This document shows positions 8,991-16,002 of a stretch of DNA of 28,430 nucleotides, piece after piece. Source of the stretch: a virus; the IMG/VR virus record IMGVR_UViG_3300042505_000659, positions 1 through 28,430 of that record; one strand, given 5' to 3'. A program made the position numbers and the translations under genes. The notes under the pieces were generated by a model that saw only the letters and a program-made list of their open reading frames with translations, was not told the origin of the DNA and did not search any database. Each line of letters begins with the position of its first letter. Within the stretch, counting starts at the first letter, position 1.

Positions 8991-9200
8991 TTATTTTTTT
9001 AATCCATATTTTATCCACTTATACCAAACTCTTTCGTGAATATAGTATTGAATGGGTTTGTAAATCAATTCTGCTACCCCAAATGCCGCTCCAACTTTAA
9101 TTGAACCACTTATCAACCACATTAATAAGAAACCAATTATGGTACTTAAAATACGATATGATATGGTTTTAGCAATGTGCCTCTTACGCTCTACTATCAT
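8991..9200 (-). CDS. DUF2061 small membrane protein
   Basis: 69 residues. It matches the DUF2061 pattern: a basic N-terminus (ERKRHIAKTISYRILST), two hydrophobic segments (IIGFLLMWLISG and VGAAFGVAELIYKPI) and a C-terminal YYIHERVWYKWIKYG. Function unknown. My recollection is that DUF2061 domains occur beside or fused to adenylylsulfate kinase in some bacteria, which would hint at a link to sulfate activation. Here it overlaps the end of the nucleotidyltransferase gene by 17 nt, so the two are translationally coupled. Confidence 0.88.
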   Translation of the reverse strand: MIVERKRHIAKTISYRILSTIIGFLLMWLISGSIKVGAAFGVAELIYKPIQYYIHERVWYKWIKYGLKK

Positions 9201-9579
9201 CTTCGTTATCTATATTGTAAACAATTACATCACCATTTGAGTCAATGTATTTTTTTCTAATTGCTGTTCCACTAATTTGTTCTATTTCTTTTGGTGGTTC
9301 GTGATAGATTACATCATAACCTACACCTCTACCATAATTTACACTCTCAATATCTGGAATAATTGATATCATAATCTTATCCCAATTGTTTGTAAAAAAT
9401 GGTTCTTGTTGTAATTCTTTTAAAACGTCTTGTGCTGATTTTGGATTGTTCTCATCCTGTGAGACATCTCTAATTGCTACCCAACAATTCTTTCCTTTTT
9501 CTAATTGTTGATTGATTAACCACTCATGACCTTTATGCCACGTTTGCCATCTTCCTATAAATAATGCGTATTTTTTCAT
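9184..9579 (-). CDS. Cytidylyltransferase-like nucleotidyltransferase (HxGH type)
   Basis: 131 residues. It has the N-terminal nucleotide-binding signature GRWQTWHKGHEW (HxGH at 15-18) and a C-terminal ISGTAIRKKYID, equivalent to the ISxTxxR loop of the nucleotidylyltransferase superfamily (NMN adenylyltransferase, cytidylyltransferases). IRDVSQDENNPKS in between is typical of phage NadM-like proteins. Substrate uncertain: NMN, a phosphosugar alcohol or another small phosphate. Length is short, so it is a single catalytic domain. The ATG sits about 7 nt downstream of a strong -10 element, which would give a leaderless transcript. It overlaps the DUF2061 gene. Confidence 0.82.
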   Translation of the reverse strand: MKKYALFIGRWQTWHKGHEWLINQQLEKGKNCWVAIRDVSQDENNPKSAQDVLKELQQEPFFTNNWDKIMISIIPDIESVNYGRGVGYDVIYHEPPKEIEQISGTAIRKKYIDSNGDVIVYNIDNEDDSRA

Positions 9580-9585
9580 ATTTGT

Positions 9586-9614
9586 AATATACGAAAATAA
9601 TTTTACAATACCAA
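9586..9614 (-). promoter_or_regulatory. Promoter upstream of nucleotidyltransferase gene
   Basis: On the minus strand TTGGTA (9609-9614) is followed after exactly 17 nt by TATATT (9586-9591), preceded by TCG. The same layout occurs at 12095, 23455 and 28001, all in intergenic positions in front of genes. The -10 ends about 7 nt before the ATG at 9579, so transcription would start at or next to the start codon. Confidence 0.7.
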
Positions 9615-9618
9615 ATAA

Positions 9619-10707
9619 TTAATAAGTTTTGGTATTTTCTTCCTCATTTTTAATTTTTACCAACTCTCTAACTGTTCCACCTTTTGATTTTAACCAATAA
9701 TTAACCGCCTTTGGGTTATTTATCCACAAATTTCTCTTTTGCCATGGAAAATCTGGATGCATATGTTCTTCCCAAGTTAAATGTATTCGTTCTTCTATAA
9801 TTTCAGAAGTAGGTGCACCATCAACCACAACATCAGTAGATTCAACATTTGTATCTTCTTCTTTTTTGTTAGTCTCATTTTCTTTGTTTTCGTTAATAAT
9901 ATCATCTCCGTAAACCTCATATAACCCCATTTTTTGATTATTTTCAATCATTTCACCTAAAATATCTTCTCTTTTTTTCTTTTTAACATCGATTAAACCA
10001 TTGAATGCAATAATTAGAGCTACTGCTAATGGGTCAAATACGATTACAATCAAAAATATGAAGAATTTCACTACATTTTTCAATTCTATACCGAATGCTT
10101 CTGCTACAAACCTAAAACCACCCACCTCTTTTTCCAAATCTATGTTAGAAGTCTTAATTTCATTGATTTTTTCGTTCTCTTTAGCTGTTTGGTCTTGCAA
10201 ATCACTAATTTTTTTGTTAATTTTAGCAATTTCTTTGTCTCTATTGTCTATTGAGCGTAAAAGACGAGAATTTACCTTACCACCATCAATGATTTTACCT
10301 TGATTTTTGTTAAATTCACTAATTTGTGTTGATAATTGTGTAATTTGAGTAGTATTTTGGTCGATTTTGGTAGAGTGTACCATAATTTGCCTATCTACCT
10401 GTTGTAGTTTAAGTGATTGTGCCTGAAAGGCGTTTGATAGGTAACCAAATATACCTGCGGATGTGATTAACATTAGTAATGCAACTGCAGAAACTAAATA
10501 CCACTTATTAAATCCCTTAATTTCACCCCACATTTGTTTTAGGTAAGTCGCTGCTACTAATTTAGCAAACTCCAAAGCACCGGCCATTACCATTACTGCG
10601 GTTGATGCTCCACTAAATAGAACACCCAATCCGGTAACCGAAAAGAACGCTGCACAACCGGCTATAATTAGTGCAGAAAATCCGACTAAATATTTAAGCC
10701 AATTCAT
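9619..10707 (-). CDS. Multi-pass membrane protein with central coiled coil
   Basis: 362 residues. Hydrophobic spans lie at about 2-24, 27-55, 70-91 and 210-238. Between the third and fourth, residues 97-196 form a long Gln/Lys/Glu/Asn-rich coiled coil. After the last span comes a basic, then strongly acidic Asn/Glu-rich linker (260-300) and a C-terminal globular part with HLTWEEHMHPDFPWQKRN. The 2+1+coil+1 layout would place the coiled coil on one side of the membrane and the tail in the cytoplasm. Family unnamed to me; similar proteins occur as conserved membrane proteins in T4-like phages. It abuts the 58-residue gene (TAA followed directly by ATG). Possible roles are superinfection exclusion or membrane reorganisation, both speculative. 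Confidence 0.75.
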   Translation of the reverse strand: MNWLKYLVGFSALIIAGCAAFFSVTGLGVLFSGASTAVMVMAGALEFAKLVAATYLKQMWGEIKGFNKWYLVSAVALLMLITSAGIFGYLSNAFQAQSLKLQQVDRQIMVHSTKIDQNTTQITQLSTQISEFNKNQGKIIDGGKVNSRLLRSIDNRDKEIAKINKKISDLQDQTAKENEKINEIKTSNIDLEKEVGGFRFVAEAFGIELKNVVKFFIFLIVIVFDPLAVALIIAFNGLIDVKKKKREDILGEMIENNQKMGLYEVYGDDIINENKENETNKKEEDTNVESTDVVVDGAPTSEIIEERIHLTWEEHMHPDFPWQKRNLWINNPKAVNYWLKSKGGTVRELVKIKNEEENTKTY

Positions 10708-10884
10708 TTATCTATTTATTCTTGTTAATTCGGAAATACGCTCTACTACCTTTCTTGCATCTTCTAAAGTAGTATGAGCTTCTGATGGTGACATCGTTTG
10801 TGCACCAGTAATTCCATTTTGCAAAATCCTTAACTTGCCGTCTAAAGATTCCAATAACATTTGTATTTTTTCGTTGTATATCAT
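10708..10884 (-). CDS. 58-residue helical protein, function unknown
   Basis: A short open frame starts at an ATG at 10884 (MIYNEKIQMLLESLDGKLR) and ends with TAA immediately before the ATG of the membrane protein, so coupling is likely. It is mostly helical; a C-terminal half of SPSEAHTTLEDARKVVERIS looks well folded. Codon use matches neighbours, and it fills an otherwise empty gap between a promoter/terminator pair and the next gene. No family recognised. Confidence 0.7.
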   Translation of the reverse strand: MIYNEKIQMLLESLDGKLRILQNGITGAQTMSPSEAHTTLEDARKVVERISELTRINR

Positions 10885-10907
10885 AATAATAAGTATTTAT
10901 TTGTAAT

Positions 10908-10940
10908 AAAAAAGGTAGAAGTGTTTAATCTCCTACCTTT
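10908..10940 (-). terminator. Intrinsic terminator after hsp20
   Basis: Minus-strand hairpin AAAGGTAGGAG / CTTCTACCTTT (11 bp including one G-T pair, 8-nt loop) runs into six Ts (10908-10913). It lies 24 nt downstream of the Hsp20 stop. A promoter-like element ends at 10943, so the predicted start of the next transcript falls inside this hairpin. Confidence 0.8.
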
Positions 10941-10941
10941 C

Positions 10942-10972
10942 TAATATACGAAAAATAACTGAATTAACCTAA
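10942..10972 (-). promoter_or_regulatory. Promoter-like element between hsp20 and the 58-residue gene
   Basis: The minus strand has TTCGTATATTA at the -10 end, identical to the copy at 9585, and TTAGGT at the -35 end with 18 nt between TTAGGT and TATATT. Total length equals the other copies (31 nt). It overlaps the Hsp20 stop codon. The -35 is weaker than in the four best copies, hence the lower confidence. Confidence 0.5.
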
Positions 10973-11341
10973 TTTTAAGGTTAATTTTTTTGGTTTGGAC
11001 TCTTCCTTTCTTTCAATAGTAATTAAGAGAATACCATTTTTAATCTCAGCTTTTGCTTTTTTACCATCAAAGTTTTTACCTACTTGGATTCGTTCTTCAA
11101 TGTCTGAAACCAATTGATTGAAAGGGTTTTCTTTGTCCTCTCCTATCTTTTTAGCTTTGATTTCAATTTTGTCCTCAAAACAATTGATTTCAATATCTTT
11201 TGGGTCATGCCCTAATACTGATAATGCAATTGTTGCAGATTCATCTTTAATGTCTACTGCGAATTTGTTTGGAACATAGGTTGTTGTTTTTGGTTCATTA
11301 AAGAACTCTTCGAATAATTTACTGTAATCAATTGTGTACAT
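10964..11341 (-). CDS. hsp20: Small heat-shock protein, Hsp20/alpha-crystallin family
   Basis: 125 residues, within the family range. The alpha-crystallin domain spans about 22-118: FAVDIKDESATIALSVLGHD, then EINCFEDKIEIKAKK, and the closing motif GILLITIERKE with the G-I-L-x-I-x-I core. It acts as an ATP-independent holdase for unfolding proteins. Hsp20 genes are a hallmark of marine T4-like phages, where they are often found near tail or assembly genes. The N-terminal arm (MYTIDYSKLFEEFFNE) is short. It has its own promoter-like sequence upstream and a terminator downstream, so it appears to be a single-gene unit. Confidence 0.93.
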   Translation of the reverse strand: MYTIDYSKLFEEFFNEPKTTTYVPNKFAVDIKDESATIALSVLGHDPKDIEINCFEDKIEIKAKKIGEDKENPFNQLVSDIEERIQVGKNFDGKKAKAEIKNGILLITIERKEESKPKKLTLKLG

Positions 11342-11364
11342 AATAAATGTTTTTTGTTAATAAT

Positions 11365-11392
11365 ATTCTATATAGTCCAAATACTATACCAA
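11365..11392 (-). promoter_or_regulatory. Possible promoter of hsp20
   Basis: Minus strand TTGGTA (11387-11392) is followed by TAGAAT (11365-11370) with 16 nt spacing, about 24 nt before the ATG. The -35 equals that of the stronger elements; the -10 and spacing differ. Confidence 0.4.
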
Positions 11393-11416
11393 TAAACTAT
11401 TTTTGACATTTTGTCA

Positions 11417-12064
11417 TTAAATTACGTTATTTTGTCTTTCTATTACAGTAGACATCCAATCCGCCCAATGCATGATATATGGTAATTTATACTTAGGTGC
11501 TTTTTTAGAATCATGTCCTGTAAGATATTTTTGATTATCTTCATCGAACATACCATCTGTTAATTTGATTCCAAAATATTCTATTTCATTATATTGAATA
11601 CCATAGTGATTAAGAGTAAAAAATGTTCTATCCGTTAAAGACATATATGTTATATCATCATTTCTTTTAAATAAAGTACCATAATTTTTTACATGCCATT
11701 CCGAATCGTTTGGTAAATAATGCAACTCACCTTTAGTACCTAATTTTCCTAAATCATGATGTAAGCATGTAAATATCAATTCTTCTTCGGTGAAATCTAT
11801 CATACCACCTTGCATTACGAACAGGTCTCTCATTTTAAGAGTGTTCTTACATACATTAAAGATGTGGTCTATATACCCACCTATATATGCGTTATGATAG
11901 TGTTTTGAGCCAGATGCGGCAGATAGTGTAAGGTTAATACCCAATTCTTCTTCGGAATACATATGGAGTAATTTCTCCAATCTATCCCCTTTAAAATACT
12001 TCTTAATTATACCTATAAATCGGTCATAATTTGCTTTTAATTCTTGTTCTGTCTTTTGTTTCAT
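11417..12064 (-). CDS. HD-superfamily phosphohydrolase-like protein
   Basis: 215 residues. HD-type metal-binding residues are visible: HNAYIGGYIDHIFNV (His57 and His67 region), LHHDLGKLG (His102-His103-Asp104) and a C-terminal MHWADWMST with a candidate Asp ligand. These fit the H...HD...D arrangement of HD-domain phosphohydrolases acting on nucleotides or cyclic nucleotides. The substrate cannot be predicted. Such HD proteins are common in T4-like phages of aquatic bacteria. It follows its own promoter (12095-12123) by about 24 nt of leader and precedes hsp20 after 75 nt. Confidence 0.8.
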   Translation of the reverse strand: MKQKTEQELKANYDRFIGIIKKYFKGDRLEKLLHMYSEEELGINLTLSAASGSKHYHNAYIGGYIDHIFNVCKNTLKMRDLFVMQGGMIDFTEEELIFTCLHHDLGKLGTKGELHYLPNDSEWHVKNYGTLFKRNDDITYMSLTDRTFFTLNHYGIQYNEIEYFGIKLTDGMFDEDNQKYLTGHDSKKAPKYKLPYIMHWADWMSTVIERQNNVI

Positions 12065-12094
12065 AATTTAGAGTTTAATTGTTTATAATACTCT

Positions 12095-12123
12095 AATATA
12101 CGACAAATTTTTGACATTACCAA
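12095..12123 (-). promoter_or_regulatory. Promoter upstream of HD-domain gene
   Basis: Minus strand TTGGTA (12118-12123), 17-nt spacer ATGTCAAAAATTTGTCG, TATATT (12095-12100). The spacer and both boxes are identical to the copy at 28001. It starts right after the stop codon of the SGNH gene at 12126 and would give a leader of about 24 nt before the ATG at 12064. Confidence 0.8.
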
Positions 12124-12125
12124 AT

Positions 12126-12923
12126 TTATATTAATTTACTTTCTGTTTTTCCTGGTAAATATGTTGGAAATTTCATAGAAATATAATCAAATAATATGTT
12201 AGCATAATAATGGTGATGTTCAGGCCCAGGATGTAAATCATCAGAACCTAAATCCATTTTATTTAAATTATCTAAAGCGGTGAATCTATTAAATTCTTGA
12301 TAATCACGTGATGCACGTTTACCATCCCATATCCAATTACATTTTTTTGATTCCAAAAATAATTTTATTAACATATGGTTTTTATACCAATTTATAAAAT
12401 CTGAATTGTCGTTTTGTAAAATATCTAAACTATTTTGAATGGATTTTCCTTCTTCCGTTTCTAATAACTTACCCCAAATTTTAGTTGGTATATATGGTTC
12501 AATACCACTATTATTAGTATAAATTTCTCTTCTATGTGGAAACGTATACATTATTAAAACTAAATCAGGTTTAATTAAATCATAATAACTCATTAAACAT
12601 CTACATATAAAATCGTTACTTCTTCCTCCTGTTCCAAAATTTAAATTCACTCCATTTTCAATACGAGTGCAAAATTGTGCAGGCCATGTTTCGTTGTCAT
12701 TTACACCAACCCCCTCAGTAATTGAACAACCTAATGACATTACTTTAAACCCCTCTTTTTTTATACTATCACCTCTGAATCCCAATTCATTATATGTATA
12801 TACACATTTGCCCGTATCGTCTCCACCCGATGTAGTGTATGTTTGATTTACTCTTTCTCTTAATGAATATTTGTAAGATGAAATTTCAAACCCTTCGGGA
12901 TTCCAGTATTCTAATGGATTCAT
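12126..12923 (-). CDS. SGNH/GDSL-type hydrolase (longest of three)
   Basis: 265 residues. Catalytic blocks are visible: GCSITEG with the nucleophile Ser67 (block I), GTGGRSND around 97-104 giving the Gly and Asn of blocks II/III, and DDLHPGPEHHHY with Asp228/229 and His231 (block V). SGNH enzymes remove or transfer acyl groups on glycans, lipids or small molecules. The N-terminal 55 residues (NPEGFEISSYKYS and NELGFRGD) resemble the lead-in of bacterial SGNH proteins that act on saccharides. It is the last gene of the island; its ATG overlaps the stop of the upstream oxygenase (ATGA, 4 nt). A promoter follows immediately downstream. Confidence 0.82.
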   Translation of the reverse strand: MNPLEYWNPEGFEISSYKYSLRERVNQTYTTSGGDDTGKCVYTYNELGFRGDSIKKEGFKVMSLGCSITEGVGVNDNETWPAQFCTRIENGVNLNFGTGGRSNDFICRCLMSYYDLIKPDLVLIMYTFPHRREIYTNNSGIEPYIPTKIWGKLLETEEGKSIQNSLDILQNDNSDFINWYKNHMLIKLFLESKKCNWIWDGKRASRDYQEFNRFTALDNLNKMDLGSDDLHPGPEHHHYYANILFDYISMKFPTYLPGKTESKLI

Positions 12924-13567
12924 ATTAAGCTATTTGTTTTTATATCAACTATTGAAATATTACCTGAAACTGATATTCTTTCAATTCCTTTAGTGTAAAA
13001 TGGTGAAACGTAGTGCATTAAATACGATGGAAATATAAACATTTCACCTGTTATCGGTATGTGTGTTATAGTATCTTTTGGTGACAATATTTTTTTAATA
13101 AAAGTATTGATATTATAATCTGTATCAATATCATCAGCTAAACCATAAAAAAATTGTACTGAACCTGGAACTAATTCTTCATATAATGGTTTTTCCATTT
13201 GTATTTCTTTGGGAAAATCTAAATATATTATAAATGATATTTGACCCCCACTATGTCGGTGAGGTGGGTTATGTTCGGATTCAATTTGTCTATTAATCCA
13301 CAATGTATTCAAAATAGATTTATATTTTGATTTTATTAAATTTTTCTCATTAGAAACACTTTGAATATAATCATCAATATACTCCATAATTTTTGGTTCA
13401 AATTTTTTTCTTAATTCTATTGAATAATGTTTTTCATTTTCAATATGACCAACAAGACTTTTTCTTGCGTTTGTTGTTTGAATTATTCCTGTTTCTAACA
13501 ATTCCAAACGTAGTTCTTCGTTTATAATAGTTTTTCCTAATAATGGGCCGAATTGATAAAATTCCAT
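12920..13567 (-). CDS. 2-oxoglutarate/Fe(II) oxygenase, 2OG-FeII_Oxy_5-like
   Basis: 215 residues. The double-stranded beta-helix motif PPHRHSGGQISFIIYLDFP supplies His103 and His105 as candidate iron ligands, and GEMFIFPSYLMHYVSPF supplies the distal His185. The 2-oxoglutarate-binding Arg is probably R197 in GIERISVSGN. This pattern is that of the phage/cyanobacterial family PF13759 rather than classical prolyl 4-hydroxylase. It hydroxylates an unknown substrate using O2 and 2-oxoglutarate. Overlaps the next gene by 4 nt; 5 nt after the upstream oxygenase. The same family recurs at 17718. Confidence 0.83.
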   Translation of the reverse strand: MEFYQFGPLLGKTIINEELRLELLETGIIQTTNARKSLVGHIENEKHYSIELRKKFEPKIMEYIDDYIQSVSNEKNLIKSKYKSILNTLWINRQIESEHNPPHRHSGGQISFIIYLDFPKEIQMEKPLYEELVPGSVQFFYGLADDIDTDYNINTFIKKILSPKDTITHIPITGEMFIFPSYLMHYVSPFYTKGIERISVSGNISIVDIKTNSLI

Positions 13568-13572
13568 ATTTC

Positions 13573-14073
13573 TTATATTAATTTATTTGTTTCTATTTTT
13601 ATATGTTCATTTTGTAAAAACCATAATAAAGAATATCGTTCACCTTCTAAAATTGATGTTATTTCGTGGTCTATTTTTACATCAAATAAATATGTATTTC
13701 CAATAACTTTATCCAATGTAATTTCATTTGGGTTGTATAATTTAAAATCACCTCCTTCAAAGTCATCATTTAATAAAACTCCCACTGCATATAATCTATT
13801 ATTTCTAATATCATTATGTTTTCCAAACCAATCACCTTTTACAAATTTATGAAAATGTATTGTTTTTTTTATTGTTCCGATTTTAATGTTTGTTTCTTTT
13901 TCCACAAAATTCGTCAATTTATCAAATAACCAAATAGTATTTTTATTATATTCTATGCTCGTTGATTCATATATTCTATCTTTATAGTTCCAATTTTGTT
14001 TTTTTGATTTTGTTATATCAATAATAGATTGACACTCTTGTTGATTAAATAATATTTTTTGTATTAAAATCAT
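13573..14073 (-). CDS. 2-oxoglutarate/Fe(II) oxygenase, prolyl 4-hydroxylase-like
   Basis: 166 residues. Iron ligands H86-x-D88 (GKHNDIR) and H136 (KIDHEI), with the 2-oxoglutarate-binding Arg146 in LEGERYSLLWF. The shared core LLNDDFEGGDFKLYNP follows the family pattern LNDxFxGGE. All catalytic positions are intact. The protein lacks any signal peptide, so it acts in the host cytoplasm. One of five paralogs of this subtype in the island; overlaps the upstream SGNH gene by 1 nt (TAATG). Confidence 0.85.
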   Translation of the reverse strand: MILIQKILFNQQECQSIIDITKSKKQNWNYKDRIYESTSIEYNKNTIWLFDKLTNFVEKETNIKIGTIKKTIHFHKFVKGDWFGKHNDIRNNRLYAVGVLLNDDFEGGDFKLYNPNEITLDKVIGNTYLFDVKIDHEITSILEGERYSLLWFLQNEHIKIETNKLI

Positions 14074-14699
14074 TATAACATTTTATTTTTCTTTTTAAAT
14101 TTACTTATAAATAAATCGGATAGTTGTAGATGTCCATTTTCACTAAAATGCCAATCATTTAATTCTCCGTTTGTTTCTGTAACTATGGTTTCAAATTTAG
14201 ATAAAAACATACAATCTAATCGTTGGTCGAATGGTGTCCAATGAATAATGTTTTTATTTAAATTGTTTAATAATTTAATCCAACTATTTACTTCATTGCA
14301 ATATCTTATATCATCTCTGTTTAAAAGAATCTCAATAAGAGTAGATTCGGATATTTTTGTTTTGTCAATTTCTTTAGTTGAAAATTTATCATTATTTGGT
14401 AAAATTGTTATCCAATCATTAGAAACTAACCTAAATCTCAACGGAGATGACCATCCAATTATTACTAAATCGTTTTTTTTAATATTTTTTACGTTATCAC
14501 AAAATTTTTGTAATATAGAATAATTGTCCGATGCATTCTCAGCTAGATTAATTAATTCTAAATTTAATTTTTGTGAAATGATTTCACCAAACCCCTTTGG
14601 TGTATAACCTTTCCAATTTACATAAGGATTTGTCCAATTAGATTCAAATGAAAATCCAGCAGAAAAACTATCTCCAAATATATAAAGTTTTTGTGACAT
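14073..14699 (-). CDS. SGNH/GDSL-type hydrolase
   Basis: 208 residues, compact single domain. Block I is IFGDSFSAGF with Ser11 as nucleophile; an Asn-containing block (LAENASDNYS) follows near 52-61; GWSS lies near 82-85; block V is LNDWHFSENGH with Asp182 and His184. It begins directly at the catalytic motif, with no secretion signal, so the substrate is probably cytoplasmic or phage-borne. The 1-nt overlap with the downstream oxygenase suggests coupled expression. Confidence 0.8.
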   Translation of the reverse strand: MSQKLYIFGDSFSAGFSFESNWTNPYVNWKGYTPKGFGEIISQKLNLELINLAENASDNYSILQKFCDNVKNIKKNDLVIIGWSSPLRFRLVSNDWITILPNNDKFSTKEIDKTKISESTLIEILLNRDDIRYCNEVNSWIKLLNNLNKNIIHWTPFDQRLDCMFLSKFETIVTETNGELNDWHFSENGHLQLSDLFISKFKKKNKML

Positions 14700-14728
14700 T
14701 TAAATAATATTTTTTTGTTTTCTTTTTG

Positions 14729-15301
14729 TTATAATAGTGTTTTTTTAAAATTTTCAATAGGTCGTAATTTAAACCAACCAACCAATGAATATCTATTACC
14801 ATCGATAATTGGTGCAACTCTATGTGTTGTTGATGATAAAAATACAAATAAATTACCAATACCTCTTTCAAATGTAATGATAGTTTCGTTTCCTTCAAAA
14901 TCAGATTCTTTAAGTTGTAATTCTCCCCCATCATATTCATTATTTAATTGAATAACTAATGAACAATATCTTTCGGAAAATACATCTGGTGTACTATCTT
15001 CATGCCAAACATAGTGGCCGTCTTTTTGATATTCGGTAAATTGTATTTTTTCATTTTCAAAATCCAATTCGTATCCTTTCATTTTTATTTTTTCAGATAA
15101 AACCGATTGTAATTTTTCTTTTATTTGTGGAAAACTTTTTAACTCAAAAAATAATATATTAGAATCTCTTTTTGTTTTATCAATTTGTGAGTCAATACCC
15201 ATTCTACCAGGACATAATTCTGCATTTGATTTCATTGTTTCTAATAAGATATTACAATGTTCTTTTGTGAGAAATTCTTTTATTGTTGTATATTTAAACA
15301 T
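14729..15301 (-). CDS. 2-oxoglutarate/Fe(II) oxygenase, prolyl 4-hydroxylase-like
   Basis: 190 residues. Ligands H100-x-D102 (YVWHEDS) and H160 (SSTTHRVAP), Arg170 in IDGNRYSLVGWF. The core IQLNNEYDGGELQL is closely related to the other paralogs in this island. The N-terminal 80 residues (IKEFLTKEHCNILLETM) form the usual helical support. The 29-nt gap to the SGNH gene downstream is A/T-rich. The substrate is unknown; the family includes free-proline, peptidyl-proline and other hydroxylases. Confidence 0.86.
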   Translation of the reverse strand: MFKYTTIKEFLTKEHCNILLETMKSNAELCPGRMGIDSQIDKTKRDSNILFFELKSFPQIKEKLQSVLSEKIKMKGYELDFENEKIQFTEYQKDGHYVWHEDSTPDVFSERYCSLVIQLNNEYDGGELQLKESDFEGNETIITFERGIGNLFVFLSSTTHRVAPIIDGNRYSLVGWFKLRPIENFKKTLL

Positions 15302-15314
15302 CTTCTATTTTATT

Positions 15315-15389
15315 TTAGGAAATAATATATTTTAATCTGATATAGATTTCTTCACTCAAAAAGTTTTTATATTTTGTTATGTTTTGCAT
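15315..15389 (-). pseudogene. Possible remnant of an oxygenase N-terminus (24 codons)
   Basis: A short frame starts at an ATG at 15389 (MQNITKYKNFLSEEIYIRL) and stops after 24 codons. Its first 15 residues resemble the N-terminal helix of the downstream oxygenase (MFKYTTIKEFLTKEHCNIL): a hydrophobic-K-x-FL-S/T-x-E pattern at the same distance from Met. I read it as a decayed fragment of a duplicated gene, or a very small gene of its own. The similarity is short, so confidence is low. Confidence 0.3.
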
Positions 15390-15404
15390 AATTAATTAAA
15401 TAAT

Positions 15405-15992
15405 TTATATTAGATGCATTTTTTCTAATATATCTTTTTTCAATATAGTTAAAACAATTGACCATCTTTCACCATCAACTATTTCTTTTATTTCATGTAA
15501 GGTTGTAGCATCATATGCAATCGCATTGCCCACTTCTTTACTTAACAAAATTTCTTTATTGTTTTCATCGTAACAAATATATTCACCACCACTATAATTG
15601 TCATTTAATTGTATTCCTAAATTCCATCTTCTATTTGGAAAATTACTATTAAAATCCATATGTTTCATAAAAGAATCACCTTTTGAATATTTATGTAGAG
15701 AACATACAATTGGTGTATTATCGGGATTACGTTCAACTTTTGAAACGTTTGAAAACCAATTAAAAAGTTTTTCAAACATCCACTCCGATTCACTATCATT
15801 TACTATATCCCAAACATTAAAAAATTTACCCAATTTTTTACCATTTTCCATTTTTGCAAATTCGTTAATTCTTCTATTGGCTAAATCTAATCTATATTCT
15901 AATTTTCTAAATGGTAAATCGGTATATATTTTTGTATATGATAATATTTTATCACATTCTTCTTTTGTAAATATTTTTTCTTGATAAATCAT
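15405..15992 (-). CDS. 2-oxoglutarate/Fe(II) oxygenase, prolyl 4-hydroxylase-like
   Basis: 195 residues. Ligands H111-x-D113 (FMKHMDF) and H166 (TTLHEIKEI), Arg176 in VDGERWSIVLT. Core IQLNDNYSGGEYICYD. A residue pattern before the first ligand (LHKYSKGDSF) is shared with the paralog at 13573 (FHKFVKGDWF). All catalytic positions are kept. The longer N-terminal part (LEYRLDLANRRINEF) may help bind the substrate. It lies 10 nt from the next upstream gene. Confidence 0.86.
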   Translation of the reverse strand: MIYQEKIFTKEECDKILSYTKIYTDLPFRKLEYRLDLANRRINEFAKMENGKKLGKFFNVWDIVNDSESEWMFEKLFNWFSNVSKVERNPDNTPIVCSLHKYSKGDSFMKHMDFNSNFPNRRWNLGIQLNDNYSGGEYICYDENNKEILLSKEVGNAIAYDATTLHEIKEIVDGERWSIVLTILKKDILEKMHLI

Positions 15993-16002
15993 ATTAATTT
16001 AA

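Noticed and set aside
14668-14940. Minus-strand 90-residue frame overlapping SGNH and oxygenase genes in another frame.
   Set aside because: His/Leu/Tyr/Lys-rich without family pattern, and both overlapping genes have intact motifs.
15598-15984. Plus-strand 128-residue open frame opposite an oxygenase gene.
   Set aside because: Shadow of the minus-strand gene with intact HxD and Arg motifs; no promoter or start context.
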